DNA of 64,000 bases from the NCBI GenBank assembly GCA_018660825.1, contig JABJJO010000166.1, forward strand, positions 1-64,000. The letters are read 5' to 3'. This stretch comes from Planctomycetaceae bacterium. GTDB lineage: Bacteria; Planctomycetota; Planctomycetia; Pirellulales; Pirellulaceae. The notes below the pieces were generated by a model, which was not told the DNA's origin, searched no databases, and saw only the letters and a program-made list of their open reading frames with translations. The translations under genes and the position numbers were made by a program. Each line of letters opens with the position of its first letter. Positions within the stretch are counted from its first letter, which is position 1. Positions 37,155 through 47,124 of this stretch are shown here, piece after piece.

Positions 37155-37853
37155 TTAGTTACCACACTGGCCAAGTGCATACCAATTAATATCGGGATCT
37201 AACGAGCCTTGATAGGATACGCTAGCGAGTACGGGAGGAAAACTACACCTCGTGATCTCGTCAAAATTAGTGGCTTGGCTGATATCATCTATAGGTAACG
37301 CCTGCTGGTTATTTAAAACGGTTCCCGCCACGGGCAGGCCATCTTCGAAGGCAGCGGCGGTAATAAGTGTTTGTAGCGTTTGGTTTATGCACCCGAGTTC
37401 GTTACTCGTGACGACGAGTAGTGGATAGCCAAACTCATAGGCCAGATCGGCTACATAATCTTCATCACTGACAGGCGACATTAAACCGCCAATACCTTCG
37501 ACAACAACAAAGTCATAGTTATCTTGCCAGTAGCTCAATCCAGTCCGTAGTAATTGGGCATCGATTTGGCGGCCTTCTGCTTTAGCAGCTAGGTGTGGGG
37601 CCAATGGTGCAACAAATTGTTGTGGACAAACTTGCTCCAATGAACCAGGCTGTCCGGCGGCGGCCCATAATTGTTGGGCGTCCGCGCTAAAGTGCGATCC
37701 GTTTTCGAGTGGGCAATCACTAGCAGCTGGTTTATAGACGCCCACGCGGATTCCGCTACGAACTAACGCTTGGATGATAAGCGAGGCAATATAGGTTTTC
37801 CCAACTTCTGTGTTGGTACCTGTAATAAATAGACCTGGGGTAGCACGAGTCAT
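37155..37853 (-). CDS. bioD: ATP-dependent dethiobiotin synthetase
   Basis: 232 residues. P-loop GTNTEVGKT (12-20), then KPAASD (Lys of the substrate site), VVVEGIGGLMSPVSDEDYVA (catalytic loop) and VTSNELGCINQTLQT. It closes the ureido ring of biotin from DAPA, CO2 and ATP. Length and motif order are normal. It lies 7 bases downstream of aroE, so the two are probably co-transcribed, though they serve different pathways. bioF is 33 kb away in this window. Confidence 0.93.
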   Translation of the reverse strand: MTRATPGLFITGTNTEVGKTYIASLIIQALVRSGIRVGVYKPAASDCPLENGSHFSADAQQLWAAAGQPGSLEQVCPQQFVAPLAPHLAAKAEGRQIDAQLLRTGLSYWQDNYDFVVVEGIGGLMSPVSDEDYVADLAYEFGYPLLVVTSNELGCINQTLQTLITAAAFEDGLPVAGTVLNNQQALPIDDISQATNFDEITRCSFPPVLASVSYQGSLDPDINWYALGQCGN

Positions 37854-37860
37854 GAGTTTG

Positions 37861-38736
37861 TCAGAGTTCGAGATATTCTTCGAGAGCTTCCCGCATCACA
37901 TTGGGATCTGGGTCGATTTTGGTCCAGATTTTGAATCCAATTACAGCCTGATTTACGAGCATAGCTAACCCATCGAGTGTCTGGCAATCGCGTTGTTTCG
38001 CATCGCGTAACAGCCGTGTTTGGGGTGGGTTGAAGACAACGTCGGCTACAACCATCGACGGCAGCAGTGTTTCAACATCCAAGGGCACCTTCGCTTCGGC
38101 ATCGCCTAAGCCAATGCTGGTAGCGTTAATTACGACTTGGACATCTTCATCGACTTCAAAATCACCGTCGAGCGTGACCAAATTGGAGCGGCAGTTAACG
38201 ATTTGCTGCAGCACAGTAAGAAGTGCTTGGCCTCGGGACTCTGTGCGGTTCACAATTGTAATACTAGCGGCTCCGGCAAGCCCCAGTTCGACCGCAATCG
38301 CTCGAGCTGCGCCGCCAGCGCCCATAATGACAATTTTTGCTCCAGCAGGATCGATGACTTCACTTAATGACTGCACAAAACCTTTGCCATCGGTATTCTC
38401 ACCGATCAGTTTCCCGTCGACCACATTGACGCAGTTGACGGCGCCCATTAATCGAGCGGCATCGCTGAGGTCATCGAGGTATTCAAGCACGGCAACTTTA
38501 TGCGGGATCGTGAAATTACCGCCGCGAAACGACATCGCGCGGAAGCCTGCCATGGCATCACCAAGATTTCCCTCGGGAACTTGTAGTGTTAAATACCGCC
38601 AATCAAGATTGCCAGCAGCAAAAGCACGTTCCATCATGAATTGACTGGGATTTCCGGCGACCGGGTTCCCCATACAACTAACAATGTCCTGAATAGGTTT
38701 ATCCACCACCGCGATATCCTCTCTGCTCGTATTCAT
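37861..38736 (-). CDS. aroE: Shikimate dehydrogenase
   Basis: 291 residues, NADP-dependent reduction of 3-dehydroshikimate in aromatic amino acid synthesis. Visible: NFTIPHK (catalytic Lys), ENTDGKGF (Asp of the substrate site), the Rossmann motif GAGGAARAIAVEL, and NRTESRG (NADP-preferring). The usual N-terminal shikimate-binding SxS motif reads GNPSQ here, so the first serine is Asn while the second is kept. This may be a lineage variant. Quinate/shikimate dehydrogenase is the alternative. ATG 38736. First gene of an aroE-bioD pair, possibly continuing to the GlnE-like gene 92 bases on. Confidence 0.9.
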   Translation of the reverse strand: MNTSREDIAVVDKPIQDIVSCMGNPVAGNPSQFMMERAFAAGNLDWRYLTLQVPEGNLGDAMAGFRAMSFRGGNFTIPHKVAVLEYLDDLSDAARLMGAVNCVNVVDGKLIGENTDGKGFVQSLSEVIDPAGAKIVIMGAGGAARAIAVELGLAGAASITIVNRTESRGQALLTVLQQIVNCRSNLVTLDGDFEVDEDVQVVINATSIGLGDAEAKVPLDVETLLPSMVVADVVFNPPQTRLLRDAKQRDCQTLDGLAMLVNQAVIGFKIWTKIDPDPNVMREALEEYLEL

Positions 38737-38855
38737 TCAATGTTATCTGCAAGCTTGTTCCGTTGCTTCGTCTACTGTTAGTATTGTGGCGCAGCACACG
38801 TGTTTCTGCAATTGCAAACTACGTCTCAAATCGCTGAACATGTATAGGTCCAAAA

Positions 38856-39710
38856 TCAATCTGGAATGACGAGCTGGGGTTTGTTGTTACTTCGTGTGAC
38901 TTGACTGCTACGGCGGGCCTTGATGCGCATGTAGGGAGCGGTAAAGTGACAACGGTCGCCAAAGCTACTGCGATCAGCATCTGGGTCCGCGTGAAAGGGT
39001 TCGATGAAATCTTCAATCACAAAACCTGTTCGGCACATACCGCCGAGGATGTCTTCCCAGCGGTGGAGATATTCGTGAGTCCCTTCTTCGCGGAGCCGAG
39101 AACCCTGACCTTGATTCAGCGGTAACATCGGCAATGGACCAGTACGATAATAGGGTTGATCCAATGTCCAGCCATTTTCACTACGTTGTAAACTTGTTTG
39201 TAAGCTGGTGGGTTGTTTATGTTGACTGATATAGATTCCACCGGAGCGTAGGACCCGAGCTACTTCCATAAAAATTGGAGCAATGTTTGGTAAATAGCAG
39301 GTGCTGACCGGTTGGATGACGATGTCAAATTCAGCGTTAGAAAAAACAGAAAGATCGTCCATGGAAGCTTCGACGATGCGCAACTCAAAACCTCGTTGCT
39401 GCGCGACTTGACGGTCAAGTTCAAGCATCGCAGGTGAAATATCGACAACCGTTACGTTTGCGCCGGCCGCGGCATAAATTGCACTTTGCCGACCGCCACC
39501 AGCTGCCAAACAGAGCACTTGTTGATTGGCAATATCCCCGCCGAGCCAGCCTTGTGCATCGATTACGCCTAATGGATTGTGGAGATCTTCATCTTTGGCG
39601 GGCTTCGTGAAGCACCGTTTACCGACGACCATTTTATCCCAAGCCTTGCGATTGTGTTCTCGCGCTAGTGCTTGTTCGACTTCTAAATTTTGCTTTAATC
39701 TTCGACTCAT
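38856..39710 (-). CDS. SAM-dependent class I methyltransferase
   Basis: 284 residues from ATG 39710, which overlaps the upstream hydrolase stop as ATGA; a longer frame from 39770 would lie inside that gene. The SAM-binding site is VLCLAAGGGRQSAIYAAAG, followed by VTVVDISPAMLELD (acidic end of strand 2) and ASMDDLSVFSNAEFDIVIQPVS (motif IV area). Methyltransf_11/25-like. Substrate unknown. The C-terminal RIKARRSSQVTRSNNKPQ is basic and probably disordered. Confidence 0.85.
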   Translation of the reverse strand: MSRRLKQNLEVEQALAREHNRKAWDKMVVGKRCFTKPAKDEDLHNPLGVIDAQGWLGGDIANQQVLCLAAGGGRQSAIYAAAGANVTVVDISPAMLELDRQVAQQRGFELRIVEASMDDLSVFSNAEFDIVIQPVSTCYLPNIAPIFMEVARVLRSGGIYISQHKQPTSLQTSLQRSENGWTLDQPYYRTGPLPMLPLNQGQGSRLREEGTHEYLHRWEDILGGMCRTGFVIEDFIEPFHADPDADRSSFGDRCHFTAPYMRIKARRSSQVTRSNNKPQLVIPD

Positions 39711-40717
39711 TTTTGTTTGCTTCCATCGTAAATATTGCCATCTTCTAGTCGGTGAAAACGCTTCAGCCAATCTAGCGCTGCCGCGGTAATTCCCTCATGA
39801 CCCCCTTCAAATATAGTCACTCGACTTTGACCGGCGTAGCGGCGCAAATATATTTCGCGACCCAAGGCAGTATCTTGCTCTTGGTCTAGTGGCAGCGGAT
39901 TTTTTAGCCGCCCTTGTGGGATACTTAGTTGTTTTATTTCATTTGCGGTAATCAGACGATCACCAGTCGCTTTGGCAATTTCATTGAAGGCTAGTAATGA
40001 ATGAAAAATGGGCACGCTGCCGGTATGTCCATCGTGAATGCCGGCGGCGATATCAAGTGGGACCTTGCTCGAGTTTTTTAGGAATGGTAGCGGCGATCGT
40101 TGGCGGTATTGGGCATCCACTTGGGCGCTGTCGCCCGGTGCACCACCACAACTTTTTCGCAGCATGGCCCCGTACCTTGATTTTTCATGCAATGCGTACC
40201 ACGCGGCGAGGTCACTAATTCCAACCCACGCACTGGCGGCCGTCCAAACTTCTGGATGACGACTCACCATCAACATCGTCATATGTCCGCCACCAGAGGC
40301 GCCGGTAAGATAGATGCGGGAATGGTCAATGCGATAGTTTTGTTTGGCCCAAATGACGGCGTCGAGAATATCTTGTTGTGCCAGTTCACTGCCGCACGCC
40401 GCCGGAGTTTGATTGGGCCCGCGAAAATGGGGAAACACGTAGATCCATCCAAGCTTAGCCGCCTGTTTCTCGAGTTCGGGTTTGACTTGTTCTAACCCCG
40501 CACTCCAGCTATGAAGTGATATGAGTAATGGTCTTTTGTCGACATCGTTGGACTTCTCGTAGCCACGGGGCAAAATGACGTAACAGGGCTGCTGAGTTTG
40601 ATCGACGGTGCTGGTAATCAAGACTTTTACCTTCTTTTGAGCGAGATTGCTTTGCAGCGGAAAGTAGCACAGCAGTGCGGTGAAGATGGTTTTTAGTATT
40701 AGCTTGTAGCGAGGCAT
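39707..40717 (-). CDS. Secreted alpha/beta hydrolase (esterase/PHB-depolymerase type)
   Basis: 336 residues from ATG 40717, which places a signal peptide at the N-terminus (ILKTIFTALLCYFPLQSNLA). The frame could start at 40762, but that would bury the signal. The nucleophile elbow is LTGASGGGHM (G-x-S-x-G) and a late histidine lies in EGGHEGITAAALDWL. RPLLISLHSWSAG is the oxyanion region. Similar proteins are annotated as prolyl oligopeptidase-like or feruloyl-esterase-like in planctomycetes. Coupled by a 4-base overlap to the methyltransferase gene. Confidence 0.82.
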   Translation of the reverse strand: MPRYKLILKTIFTALLCYFPLQSNLAQKKVKVLITSTVDQTQQPCYVILPRGYEKSNDVDKRPLLISLHSWSAGLEQVKPELEKQAAKLGWIYVFPHFRGPNQTPAACGSELAQQDILDAVIWAKQNYRIDHSRIYLTGASGGGHMTMLMVSRHPEVWTAASAWVGISDLAAWYALHEKSRYGAMLRKSCGGAPGDSAQVDAQYRQRSPLPFLKNSSKVPLDIAAGIHDGHTGSVPIFHSLLAFNEIAKATGDRLITANEIKQLSIPQGRLKNPLPLDQEQDTALGREIYLRRYAGQSRVTIFEGGHEGITAAALDWLKRFHRLEDGNIYDGSKQK

Positions 40718-40856
40718 ATTAGTAATTTCACAGAGGTCCAAAAAAGGAGACAGAAACAGCACAGCATGTTTGACGGCATGGTTTTAGACAAACTATACTG
40801 TAGTCATAATCATAAGGGCATTTAGTAAATCCCTTCGCTGTTTATCCTACCTGTTT

Positions 40857-43223
40857 ATGCCTTCCAAAGAAAATAGACCCTTGCCAATGAAATGCTGTCC
40901 AACCCTATCGCAGACATTGAATTTAATAAAAACAGCATTTTCTATTATTGTTCTGACGGCTTGTTTTTCGACTACTTGGGCTGCGCCGGTTATCTCCAGT
41001 GTTACTCCACGGTCCATTCGCCCTGCTCAAACTACGGAAGTCACGCTCGTTGGAACGGAATTAACGTCGCCGTTAAATGTTTGGACTACTTTCGCAGCGG
41101 ATGTCAAAGTGTTAGCTGCTGCGGAAGGAACAGATGACAGTAAGACGGCAAAATTGGCGATTACATTGACAGACAAATCGGCGGTAGGTGTGGGTGGGTT
41201 AGTGGTTTCCAGTGCTACAGGTGTCTCACAACTGTTTCTGGTAATGGTCGATGATTTGCCCGCTACAACTGACGGTGGCAAAAACAATACTGCCGGTACT
41301 GCGCAGGGGGTGGACCAACCGACGAACATCATCGGAACGAGCAGTGGAACGACACACGATTACTATAGTTTTCAAGCGAAGGCCGGCGAACTTATTAGCT
41401 TCGATGTATATGCCAGCCGCATCGGGTCTTCAATGGATCCCGTATTGAGGTTGCTGACAGCGGTTGGCAATGAACTGGCCTATGCGGATGACAGTGATGG
41501 CCTGAATACGGATTGTCGATTTCGTCATCAATTTGTAACAGCGGGAACGTACATCATCGAAGTTGCTGATAGCGGATATAAATCTGGCCAACCCTATGCA
41601 CTGCGAATCGGAAATTTTCCAAACGTGACAACCGCGTTTCCGTTGGGAATACAACAAGGGGTAGAAGCAACTGTCGGCTTTACGGGTCCCTCGAGGGATG
41701 AAGCTCAGGTCTCATCGATTTATGAAAATGGAAATGCAGCGGGGACGTTAATGGCAGTTTCAGCCCGAACTGCTAACAGTAATGCTTCAGGTATGGCACT
41801 GGCGATTGCTGCAGGGGGTGCACAGGCTGTTGAACAAGAGCCTAACGATGAATTCAAACAGGCAACGCAGATTAGTCTACCCGGTGGTGCGAGTGGTTTG
41901 TTGGGCCAAGCGGGTGATGTTGATCTCTTTAAGTTTCAAGCGGAGAAGGGCAAGCGTTTGCGGTTTCGTGGATACTCACGCAGTTTAGGATCACCAGCCA
42001 TCGTAAAATATCGTGTGCTTAAAGTTGATGGCACACAATTAGCGGCAGCGGCCGTCACCGATGAAGATGAATTTGTGTTGTCATGGATTGCTCCGGAAAC
42101 AGGCGAGTACCTATTAGAAGCAGTTGATTTATTGCGTCGAGGTGGAAACAACTTTGGCTATCTCATTACCGCAGAGCAGGGCAACTCGTTTTCGTTGTCA
42201 CTTAAAAATGACAAAGCGACCAAAAACAAATATCTAGTCGATGCCAAACTCGGCGCAATTAGTTTTCCAGTAACTGTTGTTCGCGATGGTTATGATGGAC
42301 CGATAACGATAACAACAACGAACGATATTGCAGGTTTGCAGTGGCATAGAAACGTTATTGCCAAGGGTGCTAACGCCGCAACGGTTATTGTACGATTCCC
42401 GTCGGACATCAAAGCAGGCGCGTTAGTCAATTTCCACATTGTGGGTGAAGCTGAGATTGATGGTCAGTTGGTGCAAATTCCGCTAATGTCTCGCGAGTGG
42501 ATTCGCACGCAATTTACAATGATGAGTCACCCTCCTTCTTATCTAAATCGATTGTTTCAATATGCGACCGTGGAAACGGTTGCTGAGTTCTTTGAGCCGG
42601 CGTTTACACCCGCAGTCGCCTATGTCCCGCGGGGTTCCAAAACAACGACTCTGACGATGATAACGAAAAGCAAATTGGAAGCCTTCAAGGGTGCGATGGT
42701 GCCATTTTATGGTGACATATCCGAAGGAATGACCGTGGCGGGCAAAGATAATAAAGGCACTCATACCATTACGGTTACCGTTGCTGAAGACCTCACGTCG
42801 GAGCAAGCTAAGGAAAAATCATTCACCGTTCATGCGTTCGCTGAACACGCTGGTCGAGGTCAAATGGTATCTCGTAAGGTAGCGATTGAAGTGATTGATC
42901 CTGTTACGGTATCATTGGAATTGGCGGCAGCAATTGCTGTTGGCCAAAGTCAGAAAATGAAAGTGGTCATTGTGAGGGGCCCTGGTTCGAAGGCCGCTGC
43001 CGTAACAGTAGCAGTACAAGGGTTACCCGAAAACGTGACGGTTCCCAAGGAACTCACGATTGCGGCAGACAAATCAGAAATTGAAGTGGAAATCAAGGCA
43101 GCCGCAAACGCTGAAATCGCAGCAACCCAAGATGTGCTCGTGATTGCCAAAACAAAATATGCTGGTAAGGATGTCCAGGCCAACAGCAACAAAATTGTTG
43201 TCCAAATAAAGGCCGCAGAATGA
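40857..43223 (+). CDS. Secreted PPC-domain repeat protein
   Basis: 788 residues with a signal peptide (TAFSIIVLTACFSTTWAA). ATG 40857 and 40887 are both possible starts. An IPT/TIG-like strand set at the start (VISSVTPRSIRPAQTTEVTLVGTEL) is followed by two pre-peptidase C-terminal-like domains, DYYSFQAKAGELISFDVYAS (about 165-250) and DVDLFKFQAEKGKRLRFRGY (about 355-440). The C-terminal half consists of Ig-like beta domains. No enzyme motif; probably surface or periplasmic binding. Its stop overlaps the DUF1549 gene as ATGA. This PPC/DUF1549/WD40 gene trio is a recurrent planctomycete arrangement. Confidence 0.85.
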   Translation: MPSKENRPLPMKCCPTLSQTLNLIKTAFSIIVLTACFSTTWAAPVISSVTPRSIRPAQTTEVTLVGTELTSPLNVWTTFAADVKVLAAAEGTDDSKTAKLAITLTDKSAVGVGGLVVSSATGVSQLFLVMVDDLPATTDGGKNNTAGTAQGVDQPTNIIGTSSGTTHDYYSFQAKAGELISFDVYASRIGSSMDPVLRLLTAVGNELAYADDSDGLNTDCRFRHQFVTAGTYIIEVADSGYKSGQPYALRIGNFPNVTTAFPLGIQQGVEATVGFTGPSRDEAQVSSIYENGNAAGTLMAVSARTANSNASGMALAIAAGGAQAVEQEPNDEFKQATQISLPGGASGLLGQAGDVDLFKFQAEKGKRLRFRGYSRSLGSPAIVKYRVLKVDGTQLAAAAVTDEDEFVLSWIAPETGEYLLEAVDLLRRGGNNFGYLITAEQGNSFSLSLKNDKATKNKYLVDAKLGAISFPVTVVRDGYDGPITITTTNDIAGLQWHRNVIAKGANAATVIVRFPSDIKAGALVNFHIVGEAEIDGQLVQIPLMSREWIRTQFTMMSHPPSYLNRLFQYATVETVAEFFEPAFTPAVAYVPRGSKTTTLTMITKSKLEAFKGAMVPFYGDISEGMTVAGKDNKGTHTITVTVAEDLTSEQAKEKSFTVHAFAEHAGRGQMVSRKVAIEVIDPVTVSLELAAAIAVGQSQKMKVVIVRGPGSKAAAVTVAVQGLPENVTVPKELTIAADKSEIEVEIKAAANAEIAATQDVLVIAKTKYAGKDVQANSNKIVVQIKAAE

Positions 43224-45688
43224 TTATGGAAAAACGAATGAAATTTATTTCTCAATGGCGAGGGTTCGCCATTTTAATAGTGTTGTGTTTAGCGTCCGCG
43301 CCAGCCTCGGCGGCCAAAAAGGTCAAGCTATTACAGGTTGAGGTATTTCCGCCCGCGATTGTTTTGGACGGCGTGCGCGAAGAATCGCAACTGGTCATTA
43401 CGGGGCACTATAGTGATGGTTCGATTCGAGATTTAACTCGGGAAGCAGAACTAACTTCTACCAACGAGCAAGTGGCAGCGCTGCAAGGGTCGGTTGTCGT
43501 CCCAGTTGGCAATGGCTCCGCGGACATCAATATTAAAGTGACAGGTAAAAAGATTTCGACAACGGTCTCGGTTTCCAATCAAGATAAACCACAGCCTGTT
43601 TCGTTTCTATACGATACGCTTGCCGCCTTGAGTAAAAACAACTGTAACGCGGGTGCTTGCCATGGGTCACCAAGTGGTAAAGCGGGATTCCGTTTGTCAT
43701 TACGGGCCTTTGACCCAAAACTTGACGAACTAACATTGATCCGGGAAGATTTTGGCAGACGTACGAATTCATTAGATGCTGATAATAGTTTGCTGTTGCT
43801 AAAACCCTTGATGAAAGTGGCACACGGTGGAGGTCGACAAATTCGCTCGGACGATCCAGCTTACGCTGTGATACGAGATTGGATTGCGGAAGGTTGCAAG
43901 ATGGATGCCGCGGATGCCCCACAACCCGTTAGTATTGAAGTCTATCCAAAATCGGGGCGAATTCTTGAAAAACCAGCGTTTGGGCAGCAGATCAGTGTTT
44001 GGGCACATTACAGCGATGGAAGTGTTCGTGATGTTACCAAGATGGCCGTCTATACGAGTTCGGATGTAGAAGTTGCCGATGTTGATCGTACGGGTTTAGT
44101 GAATGGCGCGAGACGTGGTGAAATCGCGGTGATCGTACGGTACCTAGAATTTATCGAATCATGCTTTCTAACCTTTACCGAAGAGATTGAAGGATTTCAA
44201 TGGAACGATCCACCAGTGCACAACTATGTCGATACGTTGGTCGATGAAAAGCTGCAGCAACTGCAATACTTGGCTTCTAACCTATGTACCGATGAAGAAT
44301 TTATTCGTCGGTTATATTTAGATGTGATTGGTATCTTGCCTGCTCTAGATGAAGTCCAGAAGTTCGCTGAAAACAATTCCGCCAACAAACGCGATGTGCT
44401 CGTAGATGCATTGTTACAGCGGCCAGAGTACGCCAAATTTTGGGCTTTGAAATGGGGCGATTTATTGCGTTTGACGAGTGGTCAAGTGACCCCCGAAGGA
44501 GTTCATAAGTATTATCGCTGGGTAGAGCGGTCACTACGTGAAAACAAGCCATACGACCAATTTGCGATGGAGTTGTTGACGGCGAGTGGTAGTACGTTGA
44601 CTAACCCTGCTGGGAATTTCTATCGCACGGCAAAAGATATGAATGATTGTGTGGAGACGATCTCACAAGTCTTTATGGGCGCACGTCTGCAGTGTGCGAA
44701 ATGTCATAATCATCCATTTGAGCGTTGGACTCAAGACAACTACTACGGTATGGCCGCGTTTTTTAATCGAATTCAACGCAAGAATACGAAGCGTACCAAT
44801 GAGATGTTTATTTGGGTTGCGGACAGCGGCGATGTCACTCAACCTCGAACGGGTCAAAAGATGACCCCGTGGGTGCCAGGTCAAGGCGAGATTACAGATC
44901 CCGATAAACATGATTCGCGGAGGGACTTTGCACGATGGTTGACCCAAGCAGACAATCCGTTTTTTGCTAAGATTGAGGTCAACCGTATTTGGAGCCACGT
45001 GTTTGGTCGAGGGATTGTTGACCCCCCCGATGACTTTCGTGACACCAATCCACCAAGTAATGCTGCATTGCTTGACCGGCTCGCGAGTGAGTTTGTTGAA
45101 AGCGGCTACGACCGAAAAGCAATCTTGGCGACGATGCTCAAAAGTCGAGCGTATCAAGCAAGCTATCAACCCAACGACTTTAATACAGATGATGTGAAGT
45201 ACTTTTCACACTACCAGCCGCGTTTATTAGGTGCTGAACAATTGCTGGATGCTATTTGTCACGTCACGGATATTCCCGAGATCTTTAGTGGATTACCGGT
45301 TGGAACCAAAGCGACTCAATTGCCCGCACCGGACCTAGTGAAAAATGATTTCCTTAAAATATTTGGTCAACCGGATCGTCAAACGGTGTGTGCCTGTGAG
45401 CGCACCAGTGAATCAAATTTAAGTATGGCGATTCAGTTCTTTAATGGGCCACTCGTATATGGAAAATTGCGAGACGAAAAGAACAGCTTCCGAAAAATGA
45501 TTGAAGCGGGGAAAAATGATACGGAGATTATTTCTCAGTTGTATCAGCGAGCCGTTTGTCGATTACCAAGTGAAACGGAATTGCAGGCGAGTTTGGATCA
45601 TTTGGTTTCCAAGGAAAATCGCGTCGAGGCGTTAGAAGATATTTGTTGGGCGATTTTGAACACAAATGAATTTTTGTTCCAACATTAA
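43220..45688 (+). CDS. DUF1549/DUF1553 family protein with Ig-like (BIG2) domain
   Basis: 822 residues with a signal peptide (FAILIVLCLASAPASA). An Ig-like BIG2-type domain (about 30-115), a CNAGACHGSPSGKAGF motif near residue 142 (C-x4-CH rather than CXXCH), a second Ig-like segment, DUF1549 (about 335-550; CAKCHNHPFERWTQDNYY) and DUF1553 (about 575-800; KIEVNRIWSHVFGRGI). Unlike the homologue at 13844 it lacks the paired N-terminal cytochrome C domains. The role of the family is unresolved. Translationally coupled to the PPC gene (4-base overlap); the WD40 gene follows on the same strand. Confidence 0.9.
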   Translation: MIMEKRMKFISQWRGFAILIVLCLASAPASAAKKVKLLQVEVFPPAIVLDGVREESQLVITGHYSDGSIRDLTREAELTSTNEQVAALQGSVVVPVGNGSADINIKVTGKKISTTVSVSNQDKPQPVSFLYDTLAALSKNNCNAGACHGSPSGKAGFRLSLRAFDPKLDELTLIREDFGRRTNSLDADNSLLLLKPLMKVAHGGGRQIRSDDPAYAVIRDWIAEGCKMDAADAPQPVSIEVYPKSGRILEKPAFGQQISVWAHYSDGSVRDVTKMAVYTSSDVEVADVDRTGLVNGARRGEIAVIVRYLEFIESCFLTFTEEIEGFQWNDPPVHNYVDTLVDEKLQQLQYLASNLCTDEEFIRRLYLDVIGILPALDEVQKFAENNSANKRDVLVDALLQRPEYAKFWALKWGDLLRLTSGQVTPEGVHKYYRWVERSLRENKPYDQFAMELLTASGSTLTNPAGNFYRTAKDMNDCVETISQVFMGARLQCAKCHNHPFERWTQDNYYGMAAFFNRIQRKNTKRTNEMFIWVADSGDVTQPRTGQKMTPWVPGQGEITDPDKHDSRRDFARWLTQADNPFFAKIEVNRIWSHVFGRGIVDPPDDFRDTNPPSNAALLDRLASEFVESGYDRKAILATMLKSRAYQASYQPNDFNTDDVKYFSHYQPRLLGAEQLLDAICHVTDIPEIFSGLPVGTKATQLPAPDLVKNDFLKIFGQPDRQTVCACERTSESNLSMAIQFFNGPLVYGKLRDEKNSFRKMIEAGKNDTEIISQLYQRAVCRLPSETELQASLDHLVSKENRVEALEDICWAILNTNEFLFQH

Positions 45689-45762
45689 ATTTAGTTAGAT
45701 AATGAGTGATAGCGATTTTGGGGTGCTATCTTTATTGGTCAATGCATAGCGAATTGAAAATT

Positions 45763-47109
45763 ATGAATAAATCAGGAATACAGTTAGTGGCGGGCATTCT
45801 TTTGGGCACACTGTGCTTGAGTTTGCAGGCCGAGGAAGTCAGCTTCAAGAGTGGGATTGCGCCTATTTTGATCGATAATTGTCTTGCTTGTCATGGGCCC
45901 AAGAAAGCAGAAGGCGGCTATCGTGTTGATAGCTATGAGCGTTTTTTGACAGCGGGTGACTCGGAAGCGGCGGCGATTACCGCAGGCAATCTTGAGGAGA
46001 GTGAATCGTTACAGCGAATTATTGCGGAGGATGATTGTTTTCGGATGCCGTTAGAAGGTGACCCGTTATCCGTCGACCAAATTGCATTGATTACCCAATG
46101 GATCAAAGAAGGCGCAAAATACGACGCCGACGATCCGCAGGCGGTGCTGGCAAGTATTGTGCCCGCACCGACGTATCCCGATCCACCAGAGACCTATCCA
46201 CGCAGCGTACCGGTAACTGCTGTTGCATTTAATCCAGCGGGAAGTCAACTCGTTGCCGGTGGTTATTACGAGCTTACGATTTGGAACGTTGCCGATGGTT
46301 CGCTTGTCCGTCGTATCAAGAATATGGCACAACGTACGTTCGCAATTCGTTTCAGCAACGATGGCAAGACGATCATTGCTGGAGGCGGATCGCCGGGACA
46401 AATTGGGGAAGCTCGGTTGTTTGACGCGGAAACTGGAGAATTGCAACAGGTATTGGGAACAACCTCGGATGTCGTTTTAGACGTGCAGTTGAACCCCAGC
46501 GGAGATAAATTAGCAGTGGCTGGTGCGGACGGCGCGGTACAGATATTTAATCTGTCCGACGCTAAAGCAGTACGTACGATCACCAGTCATTCAGATTGGG
46601 TTATGGCTGTTGCTTGGAATGCCGACGGAACTCAAATTGCGTCGGCAAGTAGAGATAAAACGGCCAAGGTGTTTGATGTGGAAACGGGAGAGTTATTGGT
46701 GACTTACGGCGGACACTCACAACCGGTCCAAGGTGTTGTCTTTCACCCTAACGATGAACTTGTATATAGCAGCGGTAAAGACAATAAAATCCACTGGTGG
46801 AATAAGGCCGACGGTAAAAAGAGTGGTGAGTTGGCATTAGGTGGTGAGGTTTTCAAATTACAACAAACGGGCGCATTTATTTTTGCGGCGTCGGCTGATA
46901 AATCGGTGAGACAACTCGATGCGGCGTCCCAAAAAGAAGTGCGAAAATACGCCGGGCATGGCGATTGGGCGTTGTCATCCGCGCACCATTCGGACACCAA
47001 GCGAGTTGCTAGTGGTGGGTTTAATGGCGATATTCAAATTTGGAATGCGGAGGATGGTAAAAGCCTAATCAGTTTTGTGGCCGCGCCCGGGATTAGCAAA
47101 AAAGAGTAA
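45763..47109 (+). CDS. Cytochrome c-like (PSCyt1) and WD40 repeat fusion
   Basis: 448 residues from ATG 45763, which gives a signal peptide (LVAGILLGTLCLSLQA) directly at the N-terminus; the frame is open from 45706. A single haem motif CLACHGPKKAEGG (near residue 41) lies in a PSCyt1 domain. From about residue 140 to the end there is a WD40 beta-propeller with about seven blades (VTAVAFNPAGSQLVAGGYYEL; SDWVMAVAWNADGTQIASAS). Exported; probably a haem-bearing scaffold working with the DUF1549 and PPC proteins encoded just upstream. The fusion is typical of planctomycetes. Confidence 0.9.
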   Translation: MNKSGIQLVAGILLGTLCLSLQAEEVSFKSGIAPILIDNCLACHGPKKAEGGYRVDSYERFLTAGDSEAAAITAGNLEESESLQRIIAEDDCFRMPLEGDPLSVDQIALITQWIKEGAKYDADDPQAVLASIVPAPTYPDPPETYPRSVPVTAVAFNPAGSQLVAGGYYELTIWNVADGSLVRRIKNMAQRTFAIRFSNDGKTIIAGGGSPGQIGEARLFDAETGELQQVLGTTSDVVLDVQLNPSGDKLAVAGADGAVQIFNLSDAKAVRTITSHSDWVMAVAWNADGTQIASASRDKTAKVFDVETGELLVTYGGHSQPVQGVVFHPNDELVYSSGKDNKIHWWNKADGKKSGELALGGEVFKLQQTGAFIFAASADKSVRQLDAASQKEVRKYAGHGDWALSSAHHSDTKRVASGGFNGDIQIWNAEDGKSLISFVAAPGISKKE

Positions 47110-47124
47110 TCACGGATAAGCATC

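Noticed and set aside
38030-38644. Ser/Pro-rich 204-residue frame on the plus strand
   Set aside because: It lies entirely opposite aroE, whose motifs are clear.
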